64,000 nucleotides of DNA from Gemmobacter sp. 24YEA27 (GTDB taxonomy: Bacteria; Pseudomonadota; Alphaproteobacteria; Rhodobacterales; Rhodobacteraceae), in assembly GCF_030052995.1 (NCBI RefSeq), contig NZ_JASJPW010000003.1, forward strand, positions 1-64,000, read 5' to 3'. This document shows positions 9,825-19,299 of this stretch, piece after piece. The notes under the pieces were generated by a model, which had not been told where the DNA came from, ran no database searches, and was given only the letters and a program-made list of their open reading frames with translations. Positions within the stretch are counted from its first letter, which is position 1, and every line of letters starts with the position of its first letter. Made by a program: the position numbers and the translations under genes.

Positions 9825-10521
9825 ACTCAGCGATCTGCGGGTCAGCTACGGCCGGATCGAGGCCCTGCGCGGTATAAGCCTGACGGCGGCAGCCGGCCAG
9901 GTGACCTGCCTTGTCGGCCCGAACGGGGCGGGAAAATCCTCTGCCATGCTGGCGATTGCCGGCGCGTTGCGCCAGGTGACCGGCTCGGTCCGGTTCGAGG
10001 GCGAAGAGATCCTGGGGCTGCGCGCCGATCTCGTCGCGCGGCGCGGCCTTTCGCTGGTGCCCGAGGGACGCGGCGTCTTTTCCACGCTCAGCGTGACGGA
10101 AAACCTCGGGCTCGGGCTGCGCCCGGGCCAGAAGCTCGACGATGCCATCGCCGAGACACTCGCGCAGTTTCCGGCGCTGGAGACCCGCCTTGCCACACCG
10201 GCAGGCAGGCTTTCGGGGGGCGAGCAACAACAGCTGGTCATCGCCCGCGCCCTGCTGACCCGGCCCAGGCTTTTGCTGGTGGATGAACCCTCGCTGGGTC
10301 TCTCACCAAAAATGACAGCGCTGGTGCTGGGCGCGATCCGGGGGCTGAAAGCGCGCGGTGTCGCGGCGCTGGTTGTCGAGCAAAGCGCCGAACGCGCGCT
10401 CAGCATCGCGGATCATATCTGCGTCCTGCGAAACGGGCGCATCACCTTTTCCGCCCCGCGTGCGGAGATCCTCTCAGCCGAGAGCCTGCACCAGGCCTAT
10501 TTCGGGGAAGCCGCATTATGA
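9817..10521 (+). CDS. ABC transporter ATP-binding protein, LivF type
   Basis: Intact second ATPase of the Liv-type importer, 234 residues from the ATG at 9817 ([12 protein letters not shown]), which overlaps the livG stop. Walker A GPNGAGKSS, the LivF-typical VPEGRGVFSTLSVTENL, signature LSGGEQQQLVIARAL, Walker B LLLVDEPSLGLSP and the switch VEQSAERAL are all present. An in-frame ATG 24 bases upstream exists but would add residues outside the family. The gene ends in a 4-base ATGA overlap with the permease gene, so the transporter genes are translationally coupled. Confidence 0.92.
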   Translation: MLELSDLRVSYGRIEALRGISLTAAAGQVTCLVGPNGAGKSSAMLAIAGALRQVTGSVRFEGEEILGLRADLVARRGLSLVPEGRGVFSTLSVTENLGLGLRPGQKLDDAIAETLAQFPALETRLATPAGRLSGGEQQQLVIARALLTRPRLLLVDEPSLGLSPKMTALVLGAIRGLKARGVAALVVEQSAERALSIADHICVLRNGRITFSAPRAEILSAESLHQAYFGEAAL

Positions 10522-11429
10522 GCCTCATGCAATATGTGATTGATGCCCTTTCGCTTGGCGGGCTTTATGCGCTGGTGGCGCTTGGTGTGGCGCTGATCTT
10601 TGGCGTGATGCGGCTGATCAATTTCGCCAGTGGCGATTACATCACCTGGGCCGCCTATGCGCTGGTGGTGCCATCGGCGGCCCAGGTGGCAACGCCGTTT
10701 ATCGGCACCTGGCCGGCACCGCTTCTCATCCTCGCGGTAATCGCACTGATCGTGCTGCTGGCGCTTGCGACGGAATGGCTGGCCTTCCGCCCATTGCGCA
10801 ATGCCGAGCCCGCGACGCTGCTGATCTCCTCTTTCGCGGTAAGCTATGCCTTGCAGAACCTGATCCTGCTGGTGCATGGCGGGCGGCCGAAATCGATCAA
10901 TCTCTGGCCGGAACTGATGGCCCCGGCGCGCTTTGCCGGGGGGCAGGCTCCGATCATCGATCTGGTGACCATCGCCACCTGTTTTTCCGCGCTGGCAGTG
11001 GTGGCGCTGTTTCTTAAACGCACCCGATTTGGCGCCGAGATGCGGGCCGCATCTGAGAATTTTCGTATGGCGCAATTGCTGGGCATCCGGGCGGACCGGG
11101 TGATCGGCACGGCTTTCGCAATCGGCGGCGCTCTGACGGCGCTGACGGCCCTGCTGCTTGTCGTGAAGACAGGTACCCTGGATTACCGGATGGGCGTTCC
11201 GATCACGCTGATGGGCTTTATGGCCACGGTGATCGGCGGCATGGGGGGCCTGCTGGGCCCGGTTCTGGCCGGTTTCCTGATCGGGATCGCCACCACCGCC
11301 CTCCAGGCCTTTCTGCCCGATCACCTGCGCGAGGCGCGCGACGCCTTCGTCTTCGGCTTTGCCCTCATCCTGCTGGTGATTGCGCCAGGCGGGCTGATCC
11401 GCGCCAAATCCCATATTGAGAGGGTCTGA
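10518..11429 (+). CDS. ABC transporter permease, LivH type
   Basis: Intact 303-residue membrane protein with about eight hydrophobic segments, the normal size for LivH. The start MSLMQYVIDALSLGGLYALVALGVALIFG and the GVMRLINFASGD motif are diagnostic of LivH. The cytoplasmic coupling region (AASENFRMAQLLGI) and the GGMGGLLGPVLAGFLIG segment near the end also match. It overlaps livF by four bases and is followed 3 bases later by livM. It forms half of the membrane channel. Confidence 0.92.
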   Translation: MSLMQYVIDALSLGGLYALVALGVALIFGVMRLINFASGDYITWAAYALVVPSAAQVATPFIGTWPAPLLILAVIALIVLLALATEWLAFRPLRNAEPATLLISSFAVSYALQNLILLVHGGRPKSINLWPELMAPARFAGGQAPIIDLVTIATCFSALAVVALFLKRTRFGAEMRAASENFRMAQLLGIRADRVIGTAFAIGGALTALTALLLVVKTGTLDYRMGVPITLMGFMATVIGGMGGLLGPVLAGFLIGIATTALQAFLPDHLREARDAFVFGFALILLVIAPGGLIRAKSHIERV

Positions 11430-11432
11430 CCC

Positions 11433-12452
11433 ATGGCCGCACGTCCCGCCTTCCGCTTTGCCACTGCGGTCAACCTGTCACTGGCCATCGGACTGATCTG
11501 GGTTCTGGGCCAGAGCTTTGGCCCGCCCGCGCTGAACCGCTTCCTGACCGAGATGTTCATCTATGTCGTCGCGGTGGTCGGCCTGCAGATCTTCATCGGC
11601 AATTCGGGGATCGTTTCATTCGGGCATTCCGCTTTCATGCTGATCGCGGCCTATGCCTCGGCCTGGCAGACATGCTGCCCGGGGCTGAAACCGGTCTACC
11701 TTCCCGGACTGCCGGACTTTCTTTTGCAAAACACGGTGCCTTTGCTGCCCGCAACCCTGATCGCGGCCAGCCTTGCGGCCCTTGTCGCGGCGCTGATCGG
11801 GCTGATCCTGATGCGGCTGAGCGGTATCGGGGCCTCTATCGCGCTCTTTGCGTTCCTTGCGATGATGCGCGCGATCTATGAGAGCTGGACCAGCTGGACG
11901 GCCGGGGCCAGCACGCTGATCGGCCTGCCGCTTGACGTCTCAGCGGGCACTGCCGCCGCCTGGGCTGTGGTGACAGTGGCCGCAGCGGTGCTGTTTCGCG
12001 AAAGCCGCTATGGCCTGATGCTGCGCGCCTCACAGGATGACCTGATCGCGGCCCGGGCCTCGGGCGTACCGGTTCTGCTGCTGCGCATCCTCGCGCTGTC
12101 GCTGAGCGCGTTCTTTGTCGGGGTCGGCGGCGTGCTGCTTGGCCATTTCCTTGGCGCGCTTTCGGTGCGGACCTTCTGGCTGGATCTCACCTTCCTGATG
12201 CTGGCCATGCTGATCTTTGGTGGCCGCGCCAGCGTGACCGGCGCTGTGCTGGGCGCGGTACTGATCCGCAGCGTCATCTCGGGCTTTCGGCTCCTGGAAT
12301 CCGGCGTCACGCTTGGAGAAAGCCGGTTCAGCCTCCCCTCCGGCAGCCAGGAACTGCTTCTTGCCATAATCATTCTTGTTGTTCTGACCCGGCGTCCAGG
12401 CGGCCTGACCCGGAGCAGAGAACTGACCTGGCCGCTCAGAGCGCCACGCTGA
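11433..12452 (+). CDS. ABC transporter permease, LivM type
   Basis: Intact 339-residue membrane protein, the second channel subunit. LivM features are the GNSGIVSFGHSAFMLIAAYA motif near residue ~55-75, the LRASQDDLIAARASGVPV coupling loop, and the conserved GGRASVTGAVLGAVL segment. The C-terminal tail is short, without a fused ATPase. With binding protein, LivG, LivF and LivH it completes a five-part importer dedicated to this operon. Confidence 0.92.
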   Translation: MAARPAFRFATAVNLSLAIGLIWVLGQSFGPPALNRFLTEMFIYVVAVVGLQIFIGNSGIVSFGHSAFMLIAAYASAWQTCCPGLKPVYLPGLPDFLLQNTVPLLPATLIAASLAALVAALIGLILMRLSGIGASIALFAFLAMMRAIYESWTSWTAGASTLIGLPLDVSAGTAAAWAVVTVAAAVLFRESRYGLMLRASQDDLIAARASGVPVLLLRILALSLSAFFVGVGGVLLGHFLGALSVRTFWLDLTFLMLAMLIFGGRASVTGAVLGAVLIRSVISGFRLLESGVTLGESRFSLPSGSQELLLAIIILVVLTRRPGGLTRSRELTWPLRAPR

Positions 12453-12464
12453 CAGGAGAACACC

Positions 12465-13796
12465 ATGGGCAAACCCCAGATCCATCTCGCCGCTTTTCTG
12501 ATTGCAGGTCCCGTGGCCCACAGCCATGCGCTCTGGCGTCATCCCGAAACCAGGGGCAGTTTCCTGGATCCCGCGCTCTACACAGCAACGGCCCATGCGC
12601 TGGAAGAAGGTCTTTTTGACTTCCTGTTCTTCGCGGATCGCCTGGCGGTCTCGGAGCAGCTGACAGAGGGGCGCGAGACCAGTTTTCGCTATGGGGCCCA
12701 GGATGCTGCGCGTCTCGATCCGGTGCCGATGCTGTCCTATCTTGCCGCACAGACCAGCAGGATCGGCCTCGGTGGCACACGTTCGACCACTTATTTCGAG
12801 CCGAACCACGTTGCACGTTCCTTCGCGACGCTCGACCATATCTCAAAGGGTCGGGCTGCCTGGAATATCGTCACCTCAATGAATGACAGCGAGGGCCGGA
12901 TTTTCGGGGCGGATCAGCATCTGGCCCATGATCTGCGCTATGACCGCGCCGATGAATTTGTCGAGGCCACGCTGGCATTGTGGAAGAGCTGGGCTCCGGA
13001 TGCACTTATCCATGACAAAGAGGCCGGGATTTTCGCCGATCCGTCCCGTATCCGCCCGGTATCCTATGAAGGAAAATGGATCAGGGTAAATGGCACGCTG
13101 AACATTCCGCCAGGGCCGCAGGGTCACCCGGTGATCATCCAGGCAGGCTCCTCCGGCCGCGGTCGGCGCTTTGGTGCCCGCTGGGCCGAGGTGATTTTCA
13201 CGATCCACCGGCAGCCGGAAGAAATGCGCCGGTTCCGCAAATCCGTGCATGAAGAGATGCGACTGGCCGGGCGTCAGCCGGAGGACTGCAAGATCCTCAC
13301 GGCGGTGATGCCCTTTATCGGCGCGACCCGGGCCGAGGCAGAGGACAAGCTGCGCTTTCACAACAGCCTCGCGAGGCCGGAACTGGGTCTTGTCACGCTT
13401 TCGGGGCAGCTGAATTTCGACCTTGGGCCCTATCCGCTGGACCTGACGGTTGAGGCCCTGCTGGAGCGCCCCGAGGTCCCAGCCTATGTCCGTGAGAAGC
13501 TGCCCTCGATCCATGCCCCGTATGAGACCCTGGGTGACATTGGCCGGATCTGGGCCGCGAGCATCCGGGTCCCACAGATTGCTGACACCGGCGCGGAAAT
13601 CGCTGCCAGGTTAGCTGAGCTGTTCGAGAGCGGCTGCTGCGACGGGTTTGTGGTAACCCCGGCTTTTCTGCCTGGAAGCTTTTCAGACTTCGCGAGGGAA
13701 GTCGTGCCGCATCTCCAGGCGCGGGGGATCTATCGCGAGGCATATACCGGGACGACCCTTCGGGAGCATCTTAATCAGACCAGACCGGCCAATTGA
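12465..13796 (+). CDS. NtaA/DszA-type flavin-dependent monooxygenase (bacterial luciferase-like)
   Basis: Intact 443-residue protein of the luciferase-like superfamily, subfamily of nitrilotriacetate monooxygenase component A and DszA. These enzymes use FMNH2 from a separate reductase and O2 to cleave C-N or C-S bonds. Signatures are QIHLAAFLIAGPV at the N-terminus, FLFFADRLAV, YFEPNHVARSFATLDHISKGRAAWNIVTS (seen in parts), and HPVIIQAGSSGRGRRFGA. AGGAG precedes the ATG. It is the last gene of the hyuB-to-livM run, 12 bases after livM. No flavin reductase gene is nearby, so reduced flavin must come from elsewhere. The substrate is unknown; an N-substituted compound imported by the Liv-type system is the simplest idea. 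Confidence 0.87.
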   Translation: MGKPQIHLAAFLIAGPVAHSHALWRHPETRGSFLDPALYTATAHALEEGLFDFLFFADRLAVSEQLTEGRETSFRYGAQDAARLDPVPMLSYLAAQTSRIGLGGTRSTTYFEPNHVARSFATLDHISKGRAAWNIVTSMNDSEGRIFGADQHLAHDLRYDRADEFVEATLALWKSWAPDALIHDKEAGIFADPSRIRPVSYEGKWIRVNGTLNIPPGPQGHPVIIQAGSSGRGRRFGARWAEVIFTIHRQPEEMRRFRKSVHEEMRLAGRQPEDCKILTAVMPFIGATRAEAEDKLRFHNSLARPELGLVTLSGQLNFDLGPYPLDLTVEALLERPEVPAYVREKLPSIHAPYETLGDIGRIWAASIRVPQIADTGAEIAARLAELFESGCCDGFVVTPAFLPGSFSDFAREVVPHLQARGIYREAYTGTTLREHLNQTRPAN

Positions 13797-13918
13797 TCGT
13801 CAGGATCAGCGGGTGCAGGTTTTAGGCGCCCCATTCAATGGCGGCCTGAATCCACTCGGCTCTGCCTGGGGTGGGGCCAGGGATCCGGCCCAGGTCGTCC
13901 AGCCGGAAGCCCTCTGGG

Positions 13919-14311
13919 TCAGCGGTTATCGGCGGTCTGGTTTACGACGGTGTCGCTGGTTCCGCGCTGGAGGCGCTGAATAGCCTGGTGGACGATCAGC
14001 CCCGTGAGGCTGCCTGCCGCCACGCCGAGACTGTCCGCCACGAAATCCGCAAGCTCGCGCGCGCGCCCGACCAGCGGCTGGATCAGCTCGATCAGCCCGC
14101 CATAGGCCACCAGGATCAGCGCGACCGGCAGGACCCAGCCCGGCCGCAGCAGGGTGACAACAAGAGCAACAAGGGCAAAGGCCCCAAAATGCTGCATTTT
14201 GTCAGAACCAGGCATCTGTGGCAGTGCGCCGCCAGGCATCAGGGTGCCGATACCGATGGCAATAAGCAGCAAAGCCGCGATGATCAGGGTCAGGAGGGAT
14301 CTGGAAGACAT
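13919..14311 (-). CDS. VanZ-like membrane protein
   Basis: A small membrane protein of ~130 residues from the ATG at 14311 (MSSRSLLTLIIAALLLIAIG); a GTG at 14347 would add 12 residues. It has about four hydrophobic segments and the VanZ-like core SDKMQHFGAFALVAL, then YGGLIELIQPLVGRARELADFVADSLG, the E-x-x-Q...D-x-x-A/D-x-x-G pattern of the VanZ family. Members are widespread and mostly of unknown role; the named VanZ gives low-level teicoplanin resistance. It is transcribed against its neighbours, stands alone, and shows no link to them. Confidence 0.75.
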   Translation of the reverse strand: MSSRSLLTLIIAALLLIAIGIGTLMPGGALPQMPGSDKMQHFGAFALVALVVTLLRPGWVLPVALILVAYGGLIELIQPLVGRARELADFVADSLGVAAGSLTGLIVHQAIQRLQRGTSDTVVNQTADNR

Positions 14312-14588
14312 CAGCCATTTATCCGGGCCAGGGGGAGAGAAGTCCACCTCAGGAGGCGTGGTTCACGGCGGATTTACCATCCAGGGGCGAAGTTCCGCTG
14401 GCGAGAGAGGAAAAGTCACGAAACAGTGCCATAAGTTCAGGCAGATCAGCGCCATGGGCCTTTATCAGAGCCTTGTCGCGACATAAACGCCGGAAAATTC
14501 TGCGGCTGACGTGTCAGTCCATGGGTCCGGCTGCGGATCCGTACCATAACAACAGCCGAACAGGCAGCTACAGGCCGGAGACTTCCCG

Positions 14589-15782
14589 ATGCGAACTCAG
14601 TTGCGATCCACCGGAGCCCGGCCATCCCGCTTTTCTCCCGCCCGCAATCTCCTGGCTGCCGCTGCCGCTCCTGCGCCCCGCGCTGGCACAGGAGGCCCCG
14701 TCTCCACCCCCAAGGCCGGATATGTCGTGCTGGAACGGGCCTCGGTGCCGGTGCAGCAACTGCTGACCGGGCGGGCGGTGGCGCGCAGTGCGACGCAGCT
14801 CCGGCCAAGGGTCGGGGGCGAGATCACCGCGATCCTCTATACCCCGGGGGCGCAGGTCGAGGCCGGGACCCCGCTTTTCACCATTGACCCGCTGACCTAT
14901 CGTGCCGCGCTGGCCTCGGCAGAGGCGAGCCTAGCGCGGGCCTCGGCGGATCTGAAGGCGGCGGAAACCAGCTATGGCCGGGTCTCTGCCCTGCGCGGCT
15001 CATCAGCCAGCCAGGCGGCGCTGGATATTGCCGAAACCGACCTTCTGAAAGCCCAGGCCGGGCTGGCCGAGGCGGAATCCGGCGTGGATCTGGCCCGCGC
15101 CCAGCTGGACTGGACGACGATCCGGGCACCGATCACCGGGATTGTCGGTGTGGCCCAGGTCTCGGTCGGGGATCTGGTGACCCAGGGCCAGGCCCAGGCA
15201 CTGGCCGAAATCGTCCAGGTCGATCCGGTGCTGGTCGATCTGTCGGAACCCTATCAGACGCGGCTTGCCATCGAGGCCCGGGCCGAAAGAGGCGAGATCG
15301 AGCTGATCACACCCGAACTGGTCCTGGTTCTCGATGGCGGGCGGCGCATCGCGGGCCAGGCGGCGCTGATTTCTTCGGCGGCAACTGTGTCGTCTTCCAC
15401 CGGCACCCGCACGCTCAGGTTCGAGGTTCTCAATCCGGGCGGCATGATTGCGCCGGGCATGTTCCTCCAGGCCGAGCTGACGCTGGCGCGGCAGCAGGCG
15501 ATCCTTGTGCCGCAGCGTGCCACACAGCGCGAACGCGACGGGCGGCTATCGGCCTGGATCGCCGTGGATGGAAAAGTCGCCAAACGCTATCTGACCGAAA
15601 CCGGCACCTGGGAGGCGGCCTGGATCGTACAGGCCGGGCTGGAACCGGGCGACTGGCTGCTGCTTGACGGGATCAACACCATGCGTGAGGGGCGCGAGAT
15701 CACCCCCGTCCCGGTGACCATAGATGCGCAAGGGGTGGTGCGCGACCTTGCGCCCGCCACCGAAGGCGGCGCGGGGAACTGA
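14589..15782 (+). CDS. RND efflux periplasmic adaptor (membrane fusion protein), N-terminus frame-disrupted
   Basis: Periplasmic adaptor of a tripartite RND pump, joined to the pump gene 4 bases downstream. The order is barrel-sandwich first half (GGEITAILYTPGAQVEAGTPLFTIDP), alpha-hairpin coiled coil (ALASAEASLARASADLKAAE...), second lipoyl half (DWTTIRAPITGIVGVAQVSVGDLV), then beta-barrel and membrane-proximal domains. The N-terminus given in this frame has no good signal peptide. In the adjoining frame, ISWLPLPLLRPALAQEAPSPP reads as a signal sequence with an ALAQ cleavage site. Adding one C in the C-run 14706-14711 joins it to KAGYVVLERA. The true start is therefore uncertain. Confidence 0.85.
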   Translation: MRTQLRSTGARPSRFSPARNLLAAAAAPAPRAGTGGPVSTPKAGYVVLERASVPVQQLLTGRAVARSATQLRPRVGGEITAILYTPGAQVEAGTPLFTIDPLTYRAALASAEASLARASADLKAAETSYGRVSALRGSSASQAALDIAETDLLKAQAGLAEAESGVDLARAQLDWTTIRAPITGIVGVAQVSVGDLVTQGQAQALAEIVQVDPVLVDLSEPYQTRLAIEARAERGEIELITPELVLVLDGGRRIAGQAALISSAATVSSSTGTRTLRFEVLNPGGMIAPGMFLQAELTLARQQAILVPQRATQRERDGRLSAWIAVDGKVAKRYLTETGTWEAAWIVQAGLEPGDWLLLDGINTMREGREITPVPVTIDAQGVVRDLAPATEGGAGN

Positions 15783-15786
15783 TCTG

Positions 15787-18700
15787 ATGGCACAGTTTTT
15801 CATCACCCGCCCGGTCTTCGCCTGGGTTCTCGCGATCATCACCATGCTGTTCGGCAGCTGGTCGCTCTGGAACCTGCCCATCGAGCAATATCCCGATATC
15901 GCGCCGATCCGTATCAGTGTGACCGCGACCTATCCCGGCGCCTCGGCCGAGGCGACCGAGAATTCCGTCACCTCGGTGATCGAAGATGCGATGACCGGGC
16001 TCGACGGGCTTTTGTTCATGACCTCAAGCTCTTCCGCCAGCGGTCGCAGCCGGGTCGAACTGGTTTTCAACGACACGGTGACGGCGGATCAGGCGCAGAA
16101 CCAGGTGCAGAACAAGGTCGCGCTGGCGGAATCCGGTCTGCCACTGGTCGTGCGCGAACGCGGCACCGAAGTTCAGCGCGCCGGGGAAAGCTCGCTGATG
16201 GTGGGGGCGCTGGTCTCGCGCGACAACCGCTATTCGACGCTGCAACTGGGCGATCTGACGACGCAGATGGTCGAGGACGCAGTGCTCCGGGTCGACGGGG
16301 TCGGATCGATCGACAGTTTCTCATCGGGCTTTGCGATGCGGGTCTGGCTGGACCCGATGAAGATGGCCGAATTCCAGATCACCCCCGGCGATGTCACCGC
16401 CGCGATTGCCGATCAGAATTCCACCGTCTCGGTCGGAGCGCTTGGCGCGGATCCGGCGGTGCCGGGGCAGCAGCTGACTGTGGCGCTCTCGTCGCAGACC
16501 CAGCTTACCGGGGTCGATCAGTTCGCGCAGATCCGGCTCAGGGTCGAAGAAGGCGGCGGCGAAGTGCTGCTGGGCGATGTTGCCACAATCGAGATCGGCC
16601 AGACGAGCTATGGCCGTTCGGCGCTTTTCAACGGCGCCAATGCGGCCGGCTTTTCGGTGACGCTCGCCACGGGGGCGAATGCCGTCGAGACCGCGAAACG
16701 GGTGCGAGAGACGCTTTCGGGCCTGCAAAGCGCCCTGCCCGAAGGGGTCGAGGTTGCCTATCCGTTCGACACCTCGCCCTTCATCGAGGAATCGATCCAG
16801 ACCGTCTGGAAGACGCTGGCCGAAGCAGTGGCGCTTGTGTTCATCGTCATTCTGATCTTCCTGCAAAGCTGGCGCGCAACCATCATCCCGGTGATCGCCA
16901 TTCCGGTGGTGCTGCTGGGCACCTTCGGGGTGCTCTCGGGGCTTGGCTATTCGATCAACACGCTGACCATGTTCGCCATGGTGCTGGCGATCGGTCTCCT
17001 GGTCGATGACGCGATCGTGGTGGTCGAGAATGTCGAAAGCCAGCTGGAACATGAGCCGGGGCTGGATGCGGTCAGCGCCACGCGCCGGTCGATGGGGCAG
17101 ATTTCATCGGCCCTGGTCGGGATCGTGTTGGTCCTGTCTTCGGTCTTTCTGCCGATGGCCTTCATGACGGGTTCGACCGGGGTGATCTACCGGCAGTTTT
17201 CGATCACGATCATTTCGGCCATGGTCCTGTCGCTGGCAGTGGCCCTGATCCTGTCTCCCACAATGTGTGCGGCACTTCTGAAGCCGCGCGCGCATGACGG
17301 CGGCAACTGGTTTGCCCGCCAGTTCAACCGCGGAATGGCCAAAGTGACGCGCGGCTATGGCCATGCCGCCGGGCTGGCCATGCGCTGGCCCTTTCTTGTC
17401 CTGCTTGTGCTTTGCGCGATCAGCTGGGGCTCGTTCCAGCTGTTTCGCCAGCTGCCGTCGTCTTTTGTCCCGCAAGAGGATCAGGGCGTGATGATGGTGC
17501 AGCTGCGCCTTGTCGAAGGCTCGACCACCTCGCAGACCCGTGCCGTGACCGAAGAAGTCGTTGACTGGCTGATGGAGGAAGAAGGCGCGACCGTTGACAC
17601 CGTGATGACCGCGCTTGGCTTTACCTGGGGCGGAGGCGGGCCGAATACCGCCATGCTTTATATCAGGCTGAAACCTTTTGCCGAACGCCCCGGCCTGTCT
17701 GCCTCCCGGCTGGAGCGCGTCGCCAATGCCCATTTCAACGGCCATCGCGCCGGCAATATCACCTTTTCCCAGCCACCGGCGATCCAGGGGGTCGGCAGTT
17801 CCGCCGGTATTTCCTTCTATCTGATCGACCAGGCAGGTCAGGGCCAGGCCGCAATGGAAGAGGCCGCAATGCTTCTGGCCACGCGCGCCCAGGAGGCCGG
17901 TATCGCCTCGGGCTTTCGCGGCCATGAGCCAAGCCGGCGCCCCGCTTTGCGCCTCGATGTCGACCAAAGCCGTGCCCGGGCAATGGGGCTCACGGTGTCC
18001 GAGGTGAATGCCATGCTCTCGGTGATCTTCTCGGGCCGGGAGGTGAACGATTTCGAACTCGGGGCCGAGCTGCGACCGGTGATCGTCCAGGGGGCCGCCG
18101 AATGGCGGATGCAGCCCGAAGACGTGACTGTCTGGCATGCAAGGAACCGCGCCGGCGAGATGGTGCCCTTTGCCAGTTTCATGACCCAGACCTGGTCCGA
18201 AAACTCGCCCACACTGAACCGCTATGGCGGCACACGGGCGATCTCGGTCTCTGCCAATCCGGGTGAGGGAATTTCGACCGGCGAGGCGATGGCGGGGCTC
18301 GAGGCCCTGCTGGAAGATATTCCCGGCTACAGCATCGCCTGGACCGGCCTTTCCTATCAGGAGCGGCTTTCGGGCAACCAGGCGCCGATCCTCTTCGCCA
18401 TGTCGGCACTCGTGGTGTTCCTGTCGCTGGCGGCCCTTTATGAAAGCTGGTCGGTCCCGTTTTCGGTGATGCTGGCGGTGCCGGTGGGCATTCTTGGCGC
18501 GCTTGTTGCGGCCTGGGGGTTCGGGCAGTCGAACGATGTCTATTTCAAAGTGGGTCTCTTAACGACCATCGGCCTTGCCGCGCGCAACGCGATCCTGATC
18601 GTCGAATTCGCCGAGGCGCGACGAAAACAGGGGATGGAGCTGCTGGCCGCCACCCGCTCTGCCGCCGAGGCGCGGCTGCGGCCGATCCTGATGACCTCTT

Positions 18701-18873
18701 TCGCCTTTGCCCTTGGGGTGCTGCCCCTTGCGCTCGCCTCCGGCGCAGGTGCGGCAGCGCAGCATGCCATTGGAATCGGGGTATTGGGCGGTATGGTCGC
18801 CTCAACGGTGATCGCCCTCTTCATGGTCCCCGCGCTTTACGTGCTGGTGCTGCGGCTGAGTGGTCGCACGTAA
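15787..18873 (+). CDS. RND efflux pump inner-membrane transporter (HAE1/AcrB type)
   Basis: Intact 1028-residue pump, normal length for AcrB/MexB-type drug exporters. Seen are the N-terminal FITRPVFAWVLAIITMLFG, the YPDIAPIRISVTATYPGASAE porter-domain start, the proton-relay TM4 motif GLLVDDAIVVVENVE with its paired aspartates, and the second-half LTTIGLAARNAILIVEFA with its asparagine. The start is the ATG 15787 (MAQFFITRP), not the longer upstream frame. No outer-membrane channel gene follows, so it must share a TolC-type partner. No regulator is adjacent; the substrate is unknown. Confidence 0.93.
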   Translation: MAQFFITRPVFAWVLAIITMLFGSWSLWNLPIEQYPDIAPIRISVTATYPGASAEATENSVTSVIEDAMTGLDGLLFMTSSSSASGRSRVELVFNDTVTADQAQNQVQNKVALAESGLPLVVRERGTEVQRAGESSLMVGALVSRDNRYSTLQLGDLTTQMVEDAVLRVDGVGSIDSFSSGFAMRVWLDPMKMAEFQITPGDVTAAIADQNSTVSVGALGADPAVPGQQLTVALSSQTQLTGVDQFAQIRLRVEEGGGEVLLGDVATIEIGQTSYGRSALFNGANAAGFSVTLATGANAVETAKRVRETLSGLQSALPEGVEVAYPFDTSPFIEESIQTVWKTLAEAVALVFIVILIFLQSWRATIIPVIAIPVVLLGTFGVLSGLGYSINTLTMFAMVLAIGLLVDDAIVVVENVESQLEHEPGLDAVSATRRSMGQISSALVGIVLVLSSVFLPMAFMTGSTGVIYRQFSITIISAMVLSLAVALILSPTMCAALLKPRAHDGGNWFARQFNRGMAKVTRGYGHAAGLAMRWPFLVLLVLCAISWGSFQLFRQLPSSFVPQEDQGVMMVQLRLVEGSTTSQTRAVTEEVVDWLMEEEGATVDTVMTALGFTWGGGGPNTAMLYIRLKPFAERPGLSASRLERVANAHFNGHRAGNITFSQPPAIQGVGSSAGISFYLIDQAGQGQAAMEEAAMLLATRAQEAGIASGFRGHEPSRRPALRLDVDQSRARAMGLTVSEVNAMLSVIFSGREVNDFELGAELRPVIVQGAAEWRMQPEDVTVWHARNRAGEMVPFASFMTQTWSENSPTLNRYGGTRAISVSANPGEGISTGEAMAGLEALLEDIPGYSIAWTGLSYQERLSGNQAPILFAMSALVVFLSLAALYESWSVPFSVMLAVPVGILGALVAAWGFGQSNDVYFKVGLLTTIGLAARNAILIVEFAEARRKQGMELLAATRSAAEARLRPILMTSFAFALGVLPLALASGAGAAAQHAIGIGVLGGMVASTVIALFMVPALYVLVLRLSGRT

Positions 18874-19299
18874 TGGCCCCTGGATTTACAGGGTCCTTAC
18901 CCGGTTTTTTCCACGTAAGGGGGACAGGATTGTCCGCCGGCAGCCCCATGGAACAGTCTGGCGTGATTGCGCAGTGGAGCGCTTCTGGCTCATCCAGAGC
19001 CGGATGAAGTTGAGAAGATGGTGAGGAAAGCCGTCACGATGAAAGCGCCCGCCGGGCAGGTTGTGAAGAACATCCGGCCCGCCGCGCGCAGTCATCACCA
19101 TACCTGGCAGGCACAAGATGCAGGTCACGGCGCAGGAAGGACCCCTCTCTGTAGAGGCGTGGGGGCAGCTTCCTGACCTCGCAGACAATGTTCTGGCCTT
19201 CCGCCCGGGGGTTTAGGATCTGGTCTTAAGGACGGTAAGGGCGGCAACCTGGCCGACCCTGTATTTGCTATAGCAAAGGCCACTTCCCGACGGCGAAAC
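18874..19299. other. Gap with no recognisable gene
   Basis: No open frame here resembles a known protein. A short imperfect inverted repeat (CCCTG...CAGGG, about 18878-18896) follows the RND stop and could be a weak terminator. Given the adjoining transposase relic, this may be degraded mobile DNA, but I cannot name it. Confidence 0.4.

Noticed and set aside
18886..19188. Possible small minus-strand gene after the RND pump
   Set aside because: Unusual composition, no recognisable domain, and it lies in a gap bordered by a transposase relic; not supported as a gene.
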